Of a stretch of 64,000 bases of DNA, positions 29,635 through 36,634 are shown one piece after another. The position numbers and the translations under genes are program-made. Within the stretch, counting starts at the first letter, position 1. Each line of letters begins with the position of its first letter. This DNA comes from Enterobacter sp. C2. GTDB lineage: Bacteria; Pseudomonadota; Gammaproteobacteria; Enterobacterales; Enterobacteriaceae. The stretch covers positions 1,612,001-1,676,000 of the forward strand of contig NZ_CP082269.1 in the NCBI RefSeq assembly GCF_019880405.1, written 5' to 3'. The notes under the pieces are model-generated. The model saw only the letters and a list, made by a program, of their open reading frames with translations, did not search any database and had not been told where the DNA came from.

Positions 29635-29740
29635 TTATCCCATAAGATTATCTGAAGTAATCCATAATAATTTAGACTTTTACCTTATACCAGAGGTTGC
29701 TTACTCTTTGTCCCACACAACCGGCACTGAGACTGCAACC
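29635..29740. promoter_or_regulatory. cynR/cynT divergent promoter
   Basis: This AT-rich 106-bp interval contains TTATAC (about 29684-29689) as a candidate -10 for cynT and several T-N11-A patterns, as expected for CynR binding. The exact operator cannot be fixed from sequence alone. Confidence 0.45.
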
Positions 29741-30400
29741 ATGAAAGAGATTATTGAAGGTTTTCTGAAGTTCCAGAAAAACGTCTTCCCCGAGCGCGTC
29801 AAGCTGTTCAAAAGTCTGGCCAACCAGCAGAACCCGAGGGCGTTGTTTATTTCCTGCTCCGACAGCCGCCTGGTGCCTGAACTGGTTACCCAGCGCGAAC
29901 CTGGCGACTTATTTGTGATCCGCAACGCTGGCAACATTGTGCCCTCTTATGGCCCGGAACCGGGCGGCGTTTCAGCCTCAGTGGAATATGCGGTTGCTGC
30001 TCTCCAGGTGAATGACATCGTAATTTGCGGCCACTCTGACTGTGGCGCCATGACTGCCGTTGCCACCTGCAAATGCCTCGACCATATGCCTGCCGTATCG
30101 AGCTGGTTGCGCTATGCCGACTCCGCCCGTGTGGTGAATGAGGCCCGACAACATCCTGACCCGTCCGCCAAAGTCGCGGCGATGGTGCGCGAAAACGTCA
30201 TCGCGCAGCTGGCTAATATCCAGACTCATCCATCCGTTCGCCTGGCGCTTGAAGAGGGACGTGTAACGCTGCACGGCTGGGTCTATGACATTGAGAGCGG
30301 TCGTATTGATGCTTTTGATGGCAGAACCGGTGCCTTCGTGTCCCTTGCTGAAAATCCAGACGTAAACGCCATTTCCTCACAAGTCAGGCATGTCGCCTGA
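29741..30400 (+). CDS. cynT: Beta-carbonic anhydrase CynT
   Basis: CynT hydrates CO2 to bicarbonate and replenishes the bicarbonate that cyanase consumes. The protein has 219 residues from ATG 29741, chosen to match the E. coli start (MKEII); an upstream TTG adds eleven unrelated residues. The zinc ligands are visible: Cys39 and Asp41 in S-C-S-D-S-R, and His98 and Cys101 in G-H-S-D-C-G. The conserved [10 protein letters not shown] follows the first pair. It lies 27 bp before cynS. Confidence 0.95.
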   Translation: MKEIIEGFLKFQKNVFPERVKLFKSLANQQNPRALFISCSDSRLVPELVTQREPGDLFVIRNAGNIVPSYGPEPGGVSASVEYAVAALQVNDIVICGHSDCGAMTAVATCKCLDHMPAVSSWLRYADSARVVNEARQHPDPSAKVAAMVRENVIAQLANIQTHPSVRLALEEGRVTLHGWVYDIESGRIDAFDGRTGAFVSLAENPDVNAISSQVRHVA

Positions 30401-30427
30401 ACATCTTACTTATCAGGAGAAAATATC

Positions 30428-30898
30428 ATGATTCAGACTCAAGTCACTCAGGCCGCACGTCAGGCACTCACCGAAACCATTATTCTGGCTAAGGCACGCA
30501 AGGACCTCTCCTTCGCCGACATCGTTGACGGCACCGGTTTATCCGAAGCCTTTGTTACCGCAGCTCTGCTTGGCCAGCATCCGTTGCCTGCCGACGCCGC
30601 AGTAGTTGTCGGCAAGAAGCTCGACCTGAATGCCGATGAAGTTAAACTGTTGCAGTCGATACCCGTTCGCGGCAGCTTTGCCGATGGCATCCCGACCGAT
30701 CCGACAATCTACCGTTTCTACGAGATGATGTCAGTTTACGGGCCCACCCTTAAGGCTCTGGTTCATGAGAAGTTCGGCGACGGCATCATCAGCGCCATTA
30801 ACTTCAAACTGGACATCAAGAAAGTTGAAGATCCGGACGGCGGCCATCGTGCGGTGATCACCCTGGACGGCAAGTATCTGCCAACCAAGCCTTTCTGA
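30428..30898 (+). CDS. cynS: Cyanate hydratase (cyanase)
   Basis: CynS converts cyanate and bicarbonate to ammonia and two CO2 as a decamer. The protein has 156 residues, the E. coli length. Active-site residues Arg96 and Glu99 are in Y-R-F-Y-E-M and Ser122 in G-I-I-S-A-I-N-F. The C-terminus [11 protein letters not shown] is identical. The N-terminal helical domain is more diverged. A Shine-Dalgarno (TCAGGAGAAA) is present. The E. coli partner cynX does not follow. Confidence 0.97.
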   Translation: MIQTQVTQAARQALTETIILAKARKDLSFADIVDGTGLSEAFVTAALLGQHPLPADAAVVVGKKLDLNADEVKLLQSIPVRGSFADGIPTDPTIYRFYEMMSVYGPTLKALVHEKFGDGIISAINFKLDIKKVEDPDGGHRAVITLDGKYLPTKPF

Positions 30899-30912
30899 TC
30901 CCCTCAACATTA

Positions 30913-30937
30913 AGCCCGGCAACTGAAAAGCCGGGCT
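30913..30937 (+). terminator. Hairpin after cynS
   Basis: AGCCCGGC (30913-30920) pairs with GCCGGGCT (30930-30937) around a 9-base loop. Only a weak T tract follows ten bases later, so termination may be partial. Confidence 0.5.
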
Positions 30938-31079
30938 GCCTGCGTTTTCAGAAAGAAGATCCCGTGATGCGTAATTCACTTTTCTCGATAAACTCGACTC
31001 ACGCTACCGCTCTACCGGGACATGACGTCATTACCGCAGCGGAACGACCGGCCGATGAAACCGACCGGTCAGCGGGCAG

Positions 31080-32087
31080 TTATTTCAAGTGTTCTTTTAG
31101 TTGATAAGCGGCCTGACCAAGTGCGGTCCGCACGGCAGGCACGTCGCTCAGCGCGTTCAGCAGACCGTAGTCATGAATTAACCCATTGTAGCGGGTAACC
31201 GTCACATTGACGCCAGCGGCATCAAGCTTGCGGCCAAACGCCTCGCCTTCGTCGCGCAGTACGTCAAGTTCAGCAGTCTGGATCAGAGTTGGCGGCAGTC
31301 CCTTCAGCTGTTCAGGCGTTGCGCGCAGCGGCGATGCCAGGATGTTGTTTCGATCGCTCTCTTTAGTGGTGTAGGCATCCCAGAACCACTTCATCATATT
31401 ACGCGACAGGAAATAGCCGTTCTCATACTGGTTGTAAGAACCGGTATTGAAATTCGCGTCAGTCACAGGCCAGAGCATGATCTCATAGCGGATTGCCGGC
31501 GCTTTATGCTGTTTGGCCTGGAGCGCTACGGCGGCAACCATGTTTCCGCCGACGCTGTTACCTACCAGTGCCAGGCGACTACCGTCAACGCCAATTTCGT
31601 TACCGTGCTCGGCAACCCAGCGGGTTGCTGCATAGGCCTGATTAATGGCAACCGGGAAATGCGCTTCCGGTGATGGCGTGTAGTTGACAAAGACAGCCGC
31701 TGCACCTGACTCACTTACCAGGTCACGAACGAGACGTTCGTGGGTGGCAAAATCACCCAGAACCCAGCCGCCGCCATGGAAGAACATAAAGACAGGCAGG
31801 GTTCCGTGTGCGTTGTGAGGCTTCACAATGTGAAGTTTGATCGCACCGCCATCAACATTGATCGTTTTTTCAGTGACGTCTGCTGCAGGAAGCTTTGCGC
31901 CTTTCTGGGCGTTAATCAGCACCTGACGCGCATCCTGTGGAGACATCTGCTCCATAGGCTTGCCTCCGGCACCGTTCAGGGCGTTGAGAAACGCCTGCAC
32001 GTGACGCTCCGGCTGAGGAGCATCGGCAAAGCTGTTGGCTGAAACGGCTGCCATTGCGGCAGTCAGCAATACAGATTTAATATTCAT
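31080..32087 (-). CDS. Exported alpha/beta hydrolase, HSL-type esterase
   Basis: The protein has 335 residues with a clear signal peptide (MNIKSVLLTAAMAAVSANSF, cleavage near residue 21), so it acts in the periplasm or outside. The hormone-sensitive lipase family oxyanion motif H-G-G-G-W is near residue 104. The nucleophile Ser is in G-N-S-V-G-G, where the family usually has G-D-S-A-G-G. The acid lies in L-D-V-L-R-D-E-G and the base His in L-I-H-D-Y-G. The substrate is probably a short acyl ester; related exported proteins are annotated as acetyl esterases. It lies downstream of the TetR and NTF2-like genes on the same strand, after a 197-bp gap. Confidence 0.85.
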   Translation of the reverse strand: MNIKSVLLTAAMAAVSANSFADAPQPERHVQAFLNALNGAGGKPMEQMSPQDARQVLINAQKGAKLPAADVTEKTINVDGGAIKLHIVKPHNAHGTLPVFMFFHGGGWVLGDFATHERLVRDLVSESGAAAVFVNYTPSPEAHFPVAINQAYAATRWVAEHGNEIGVDGSRLALVGNSVGGNMVAAVALQAKQHKAPAIRYEIMLWPVTDANFNTGSYNQYENGYFLSRNMMKWFWDAYTTKESDRNNILASPLRATPEQLKGLPPTLIQTAELDVLRDEGEAFGRKLDAAGVNVTVTRYNGLIHDYGLLNALSDVPAVRTALGQAAYQLKEHLK

Positions 32088-32284
32088 AATATGACCTTAA
32101 TAATATCGTTTGCTATAAAATAGTGTGCTACTTATCTAGGTGGAATACAATGTCTGTACTTGCCCAGGAAATCTACGCACCGACAAAACAGTAATAAACC
32201 CCGGCCTCAACTTAACATCGAGGGGTTGAGTAAAGCCCCGGCCAGAACAGGAGTCGTGGGCCTTACGCGGGATAATGCAATAAC

Positions 32285-32761
32285 TTACAGACCCAGATCG
32301 GACAGGCTCGGGTGATCGTCAGGACGACGCCCCAGCGGCCAGAAGAACTTACGCTCGCTTTCTTTGATAGGCATGTCATTAATACATGCGAAGCGGCGCT
32401 TCATCAGGCCGTCGGCCTCAAACTCCCAGTTTTCGTTGCCATAAGAGCGGAACCAGTTACCTGAATCATCACGCCATTCGTAAGCATAGCGGACAGCAAT
32501 GCGGTTCCCACCAAACGCCCACAGCTCTTTAATGAGGCGGTACTCGTGCTCTTTTTTCCATTTACGGGCGAGGAAGCCTTCAGCCTCTTCGCGGTTATTA
32601 GCGAACTCTGCACGGTTACGCCATTTGGTATCCAGCGAGTAAGCCAGCGCGACTTTTGCCGCGTCGCGGCTGTTCCAGCCATCTTCAGCCAGACGGACTT
32701 TCTCAATAGCCGTTTCCAGCGTAAATGGCGGAAGCGGCGGACGTACTTGTGTATCAGTCAT
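32285..32761 (-). CDS. DUF1348 / NTF2-like superfamily protein
   Basis: The protein has 158 residues, with the pattern [14 protein letters not shown] and then W-R-N-R-A-E-F of the DUF1348 family, an NTF2/SnoaL-like alpha+beta barrel. The activity is not established for the family; small-molecule binding or isomerase activity is typical of the fold. It follows the TetR gene on the same strand by 49 bp, so the two are probably one unit under the TetR operator. Confidence 0.8.
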   Translation of the reverse strand: MTDTQVRPPLPPFTLETAIEKVRLAEDGWNSRDAAKVALAYSLDTKWRNRAEFANNREEAEGFLARKWKKEHEYRLIKELWAFGGNRIAVRYAYEWRDDSGNWFRSYGNENWEFEADGLMKRRFACINDMPIKESERKFFWPLGRRPDDHPSLSDLGL

Positions 32762-32810
32762 GGTAAAACTCCTGTTAATTTCGGTTCAAATTAATAGCAA
32801 TATTTGTTAC

Positions 32811-33386
32811 TCAGGCTCCGGCTGAGAACCTGTCCAGCAAAACTTGTGCAACGTCCCGTGCGTCGTCAGCGGCGTTCCGGTCGCCCATTACATATGTCAT
32901 GGTGATAGCCCCCTCTATCAGAACCAGTAGCTGCCTGGCCAGGACCTCGGGTTGTTCAGTATTCAGCTGCTCGCTGAGTTCGAGGGCATAATCCAGCAGT
33001 TTCTGTTTATGCATCTTTGCTATCTGGCGAACGGGATCGTCCGGGTCTCCCACTTCTCCGGCTGTGTTGATAAAGGCACAGCCCCGGAAGCCTTCAGACT
33101 CAAACCAGCTCTTCAGGACAGTGAACATGTTCAGAATGCGATCCTGAGGCGTTTCGCCTTTATCAGATTCGGTTCTAAACCACTGCATCCACCGTTCGTC
33201 ACGCTCATTCAACGCGGCCGAAGCCACGTCCTCTTTGTTCGCGAAATGGCGATAAATACTTTTCCTGGCGACGCCGGAGGTCTTCACCAGAAGGTCCATG
33301 CCCATGGCGTGGATGCCGTTCTGGTAGATCAGCTGCTCAGCGGTGGCGAGGATTTTTTCTCGGGTGTCACTTGGCTTCTTGTTCAT
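32811..33386 (-). CDS. TetR-family transcriptional regulator
   Basis: The protein has 191 residues. The N-terminal helix-turn-helix is typical (T-R-E-K-I-L-A-T-A-E-Q-L, then V-A-R-K-S-I-Y-R-H-F-A-N-K-E-D). The C-terminal domain contains C-A-F-I-N-T-A-G-E, like the group of repressors that sense electrophiles or small organics. Its start codon lies 8 bases from a perfect 22-bp palindrome, so it very likely represses itself and the DUF1348 gene. The ligand is unknown. Confidence 0.9.
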   Translation of the reverse strand: MNKKPSDTREKILATAEQLIYQNGIHAMGMDLLVKTSGVARKSIYRHFANKEDVASAALNERDERWMQWFRTESDKGETPQDRILNMFTVLKSWFESEGFRGCAFINTAGEVGDPDDPVRQIAKMHKQKLLDYALELSEQLNTEQPEVLARQLLVLIEGAITMTYVMGDRNAADDARDVAQVLLDRFSAGA

Positions 33387-33393
33387 GCCTTAA

Positions 33394-33415
33394 AGGTAGA
33401 ACGATCGTTCTACCT
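33394..33415. promoter_or_regulatory. Perfect palindromic TetR operator
   Basis: The half-site AGGTAGAACGA is followed directly by its exact reverse complement TCGTTCTACCT, 22 bp in total, immediately upstream of the TetR gene. Size, symmetry and place are those of a TetR-family operator. Confidence 0.85.
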
Positions 33416-33639
33416 GGTCAAGCGTTTGTTTTCGCGTATTTCGACACAGGTAGGGTATTAAGAAAATAAGTTCTTTTAAATCAATAAGTAATGGGTAAAT
33501 AATTTGTGTACGGCAAGGCGGTTTTCTGAAAAGATAATGCTGTCAGGGATAAAATGAGTGTTGAGGATGGGGTGGTTGCTGGGGAGGGTGGATACAAATG
33601 CTAACCGTAGCCGCACTTTTACAGGTGCGGCCTGGTTTG
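33416..33639. other. Intergenic region between TetR and CGNR genes
   Basis: Only part of this stretch is AT-rich, and frames in it are short. I see no gene, RNA or terminator that I can support. Confidence 0.5.
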
Positions 33640-34215
33640 CTAAACGCCTTTTCTGTTGCGGAATGCAGCCACTTTCGTGCGATTGCCGCAGGTGGCCATG
33701 CTGCACCAGCGGCGGCGATGGGATTTACTTAAATCGTGAAAAAGTAAAATACAGTTGTGGGCTTCACACTGCCGCACGTATTCGAACTTTTCATCGGTGA
33801 CCAGTTTTACAAGCGCGTCGGCAACCGGCCAGAGGAGGCCTTCGGGGCTGGCAGCGTCGGAACGAACATCCACACGATAGCGCTGCGTATCCTGGTCCCA
33901 TTTCAGCCGCGTCTCAGGACGGCCCTTTTCAAGGATCCTGTTAATGACCGTCACATCTGCCTCACTGGACTTCATCGCGGCATGCACGACTGCCCGGGCG
34001 GCATCGCGGAGCTGGCGAGCCTCCGCCAGTAATTGAGGCGGAGCCACAGCGCCTTTTGGCACAAGTCCCGCCGTTTCCAGCCAGTCGATAACGCTTCGAT
34101 CGTCATCAAAGCAATCATGTCGGTCGTCACCTGTCCCGTATTCACTGTTGATGAAGTCCAGTGCGAGGTTATCGGCCAGGAAGAGAGGAGGGGAAGAACG
34201 CTTATTGATTTCCAT
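33640..34215 (-). CDS. CGNR zinc-finger regulator with ABATE domain
   Basis: The protein has 191 residues from ATG 34215, with CAGGTG as ribosome site; the frame is open 20 codons further upstream, but those would run through the operator. The N-terminal part fits the ABATE (putative stress-induced regulator) domain (L-A-D-N-L-A-L-D-F-I-N-S). The C-terminal treble-clef finger is explicit: C-E-A-H-N-C, then W-C-S-M-A-T-C-G-N-R. These proteins are probably transcription factors. It is divergent from a hydrolase gene with a multi-site operator between them. Confidence 0.85.
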   Translation of the reverse strand: MEINKRSSPPLFLADNLALDFINSEYGTGDDRHDCFDDDRSVIDWLETAGLVPKGAVAPPQLLAEARQLRDAARAVVHAAMKSSEADVTVINRILEKGRPETRLKWDQDTQRYRVDVRSDAASPEGLLWPVADALVKLVTDEKFEYVRQCEAHNCILLFHDLSKSHRRRWCSMATCGNRTKVAAFRNRKGV

Positions 34216-34223
34216 ACGCACCT

Positions 34224-34295
34224 GTAACCTATTAAATAATTTTGACAGGTTACCACAATTGTGTGTAACCTTCAATTAAGCACTTTAACGGTTAC
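34224..34295. promoter_or_regulatory. Four-site symmetric operator between CGNR regulator and hydrolase
   Basis: GTAACC at 34224-34229, GGTTAC at 34248-34253, GTAACC at 34265-34270 and GGTTAC at 34290-34295 form two nested inverted pairs whose centres (about 34259) coincide with the palindrome CACAATTGTG at 34254-34263. The outer sites abut the ribosome sites of the two divergent genes. This is the expected look of a cooperative autoregulatory operator. Confidence 0.7.
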
Positions 34296-34307
34296 AAGGG
34301 GTTTGCT

Positions 34308-35234
34308 ATGACATCTTCTCATTTTGGATCATCAGCTGCAGATAACGCGTCTGCCAGGCCAGCGGCACAAGTTCATTACCGCTATAAACAGGCGGGTGAC
34401 GTTAACGTTTTTTACCGTGAGGCTGGCGATCCGGCATCGCCAGTCCTGCTGATGCTGCATGGTTTCGCGGGCTCATCGTTTATGTTCCGTGACCTTATTG
34501 CGCAGCTGGCAGATCGTTATCATCTGATAGCGCCAGATTTGCCGGCCTTTGGTTTTACCGAGGCGCCAGCACGGGGTAAATACGCTTATACTTTTGACCA
34601 GCTTGCTGAAACTATCGACCGGTTCACTGAAGAACTCGGCCTCGATTCCTATGCTCTGATGGTTCACGACTATGGTGCTCCCGTCGGTTGGCGTCTTGCG
34701 CAGTCGCATCCGCAGCGTATTACCGCCATCATTTCCCAGAATGGCAACGCTTACGAAGAGGGGCTGGGAGAAGCCTGGGCACCTATTCAGAAGTACTGGG
34801 CCGACCCGACCTCCGAGAATCGGAGCGCGTTGCGTGATTTTCCAACGCCAGCGTCAATCAAATGGCAGTATCTGGAAGGTGTAACCGATCCGAGTCTGGT
34901 TTCCCCGGATGGCTATTCACTAGAAGGGATGCAGGTATCACGGCCTGGTAATGCGGAGATCCAGCTTGACCTGCTGCTGGATTATGCTTCGAACGTGAAG
35001 ATGTATCCTCTGTTTCAGCGCTATTTCAGAGAGTATCAGCCCCCCTTGCTGGCGGTCTGGGGGAAACACGATCCGTTCTTCATGGCCGCTGGTGCGGAAG
35101 CCTGGAAGCGCGATATCCCGAAAGCCGAGATAAACTTCTATGACACCGGTCACTTCGCGCTTGAAACCCATGCGGAAGAGATAGGGGACGACGTGCGGAA
35201 ATTTCTTGACCGTCACGTCCGTCAGGCGGATTGA
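34308..35234 (+). CDS. Alpha/beta hydrolase, haloalkane dehalogenase/epoxide hydrolase-like
   Basis: The protein has 308 residues without signal peptide. The oxyanion turn is L-H-G-F-A-G. The elbow M-V-H-D-Y-G-A-P-V-G puts Asp121 as nucleophile in the G/V-H-D-x-G context of haloalkane dehalogenases and epoxide hydrolases. A later W-G-K-H-D-P-F-F supplies an acid and D-T-G-H-F-A-L-E the base His. The compound acted on is not evident. It starts 92 bp from the CGNR regulator and is followed 25 bp later by the VOC gene, making a small inducible operon. Confidence 0.83.
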   Translation: MTSSHFGSSAADNASARPAAQVHYRYKQAGDVNVFYREAGDPASPVLLMLHGFAGSSFMFRDLIAQLADRYHLIAPDLPAFGFTEAPARGKYAYTFDQLAETIDRFTEELGLDSYALMVHDYGAPVGWRLAQSHPQRITAIISQNGNAYEEGLGEAWAPIQKYWADPTSENRSALRDFPTPASIKWQYLEGVTDPSLVSPDGYSLEGMQVSRPGNAEIQLDLLLDYASNVKMYPLFQRYFREYQPPLLAVWGKHDPFFMAAGAEAWKRDIPKAEINFYDTGHFALETHAEEIGDDVRKFLDRHVRQAD

Positions 35235-35259
35235 CTTCCTTCAAAAGAGGACATGAATA

Positions 35260-35652
35260 ATGTCAGTGACTCATGGTGTTCAACATATTGGCTTAGCCGT
35301 ATCAAATCTTGAAGAGAGCGCGGCGTTCTTTACTGATTTATTGGGCTGGCAGGAAGTTAAGCGACGCGAAGACTATCCGGCTATCTTTGTGAAAGACGGT
35401 GCACTGACGCTCACGCTCTGGAAAACGCAAACTGAAGAGCCCGTTCAGTTCGATCGTAAGAATAATGTCGGACTCCATCACCTGGCTTTGCGTGTCGAAA
35501 CTAAAGAGGATCTGTATCAGCTTCTTGAAGTGTTGAAAGCAAATCAGGTTGAAATTGAATTCGAGCCCACCTTGATCCGCGAGGGGCCGTCAATGCACAT
35601 GATGTGCTATGAGCCCAGTGGCATAAGAATTGAGTTTTATTATCCTGGTTAA
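35260..35652 (+). CDS. VOC-family (glyoxalase/dioxygenase fold) protein
   Basis: The protein has 130 residues built of two beta-alpha-beta-beta-beta repeats: V-Q-H-I-G-L-A-V near the N-terminus and L-H-H-L-A-L-R-V in the middle each offer a metal-binding His, and R-I-E-F-Y-Y at the end offers a Glu. This fits a metal-dependent lyase, dioxygenase or glutathione/thiol transferase; the reaction is not determinable. It is co-transcribed with the preceding hydrolase and closed by a strong terminator. Confidence 0.85.
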   Translation: MSVTHGVQHIGLAVSNLEESAAFFTDLLGWQEVKRREDYPAIFVKDGALTLTLWKTQTEEPVQFDRKNNVGLHHLALRVETKEDLYQLLEVLKANQVEIEFEPTLIREGPSMHMMCYEPSGIRIEFYYPG

Positions 35653-35699
35653 TTATTTTCTGGTGTCCTGGATCAGGGGCATTACTGTGATGCTGTGTT

Positions 35700-35733
35700 G
35701 AGGAGCATAACCATTGATTATGCTCCTCTTTTT
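35700..35733 (+). terminator. Terminator of the hydrolase-VOC operon
   Basis: The 11-bp stem GAGGAGCATAA/TTATGCTCCTC (35700-35710, 35718-35728) with a 7-base loop is followed by five T residues. Confidence 0.92.
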
Positions 35734-35816
35734 GTATTCATTGATGATAGGGTAATACGCACACTGAGTTCAAATAGCATCAGCAGCATGACTAAGGCTG
35801 CTGTAAAGGAACAACC

Positions 35817-36572
35817 ATGAAAAAAATTGCATTGATATGTTCTCTGTTGGGGAGCCTTGCGGCTCAAGCGCAAAACGCGCCGCTTCCTGAACCTGTTCAG
35901 CAGATAGAGAAGCAGGGGATTGAGATTATTAAACCCTTTACCGCACCCGGAGGCGTCGAAGGATGGTTGGGCAAATATCAGGATACCGGGGTTACGATCT
36001 ATCTCACGCCTGATAAAAAACACGCTATTTCAGGCTATATGTACGATGCCCAGGGTAACAACCTGAGCGAGAAAATTATCAATGATGAGATCTATATTCC
36101 GGCAGGCCGGGAGATGTGGAAAACGCTCACCCAGGCGCAGGGGATAAAAGAGGGTAGCGAGGAGGCGAACTGCAAGGTGGTGATGTTTGCCGATCCCTTC
36201 TGTCCCTATTGCAATAAATTCTGGCATCAGGTGCAGCCGCTTATTAAAGACAAGCGCGTCAGCATGACAACGTTGCTGGTAGGCGTGATCCGCCCGGAGA
36301 GTGGACAATATGCAGCGGCCATCCTGGCAGCAGACGATCCCCGCAAGGCGTGGCACGAACTTGAAAACTCTAACGGTAAAAGCAAACCGGCGTTAAAAGA
36401 AAATACGCCTCGCCCTATTTTTGAGCAAATTCAGCGTAATCAGCAACTTATGGATAAACTCGGGGCAAATGGCACGCCAGCCATATATTATCTGAATAAA
36501 GACCGCGCGCTTCAGCAGATTCTGGGCATGCCCAACGCGCAACAGATGGCTGATTTAGCGGCCTGCAAGTAA
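35817..36572 (+). CDS. dsbG: Thiol:disulfide interchange protein DsbG
   Basis: DsbG is a periplasmic dimeric chaperone/reductase that protects single cysteines from sulfenylation, kept reduced by DsbD. The protein has 251 residues (E. coli 248) with a signal peptide ending A-A-Q-A. It shares the dimerisation domain (I-E-K-Q-G-I-E-I-I, G-V-T-I-Y-L-T-P-D) and the thioredoxin-fold site Cys129-Pro-Tyr-Cys132 with E. coli. The cis-Pro loop G-T-P-A-I-Y-Y has Thr before Pro, as in DsbG. Two further Cys occur, near residues 119 and 250, that I do not recall in E. coli. It is the last gene of the accessory block. Confidence 0.9.
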   Translation: MKKIALICSLLGSLAAQAQNAPLPEPVQQIEKQGIEIIKPFTAPGGVEGWLGKYQDTGVTIYLTPDKKHAISGYMYDAQGNNLSEKIINDEIYIPAGREMWKTLTQAQGIKEGSEEANCKVVMFADPFCPYCNKFWHQVQPLIKDKRVSMTTLLVGVIRPESGQYAAAILAADDPRKAWHELENSNGKSKPALKENTPRPIFEQIQRNQQLMDKLGANGTPAIYYLNKDRALQQILGMPNAQQMADLAACK

Positions 36573-36593
36573 GAGGCTGGCTTACAAGCAAAT

Positions 36594-36616
36594 AAAAAGG
36601 GAGCCTTTCGGCTCCC
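36594..36616 (-). terminator. Terminator of fhuE (bidirectional with dsbG)
   Basis: GGGAGCC (36599-36605), loop TTTC, GGCTCCC (36610-36616), with A residues at 36594-36598 that give a T run on the minus strand after fhuE. The stem is identical to the ptsG terminator at 20274. Confidence 0.88.
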
Positions 36617-36634
36617 TCCTTCATTTCACTGCTA

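Noticed and set aside
20300-36575. Prophage, integrative element or transposon explanation for the accessory block
   Set aside because: No integrase, transposase, tRNA-end attachment repeat or inverted terminal repeat could be found in it.
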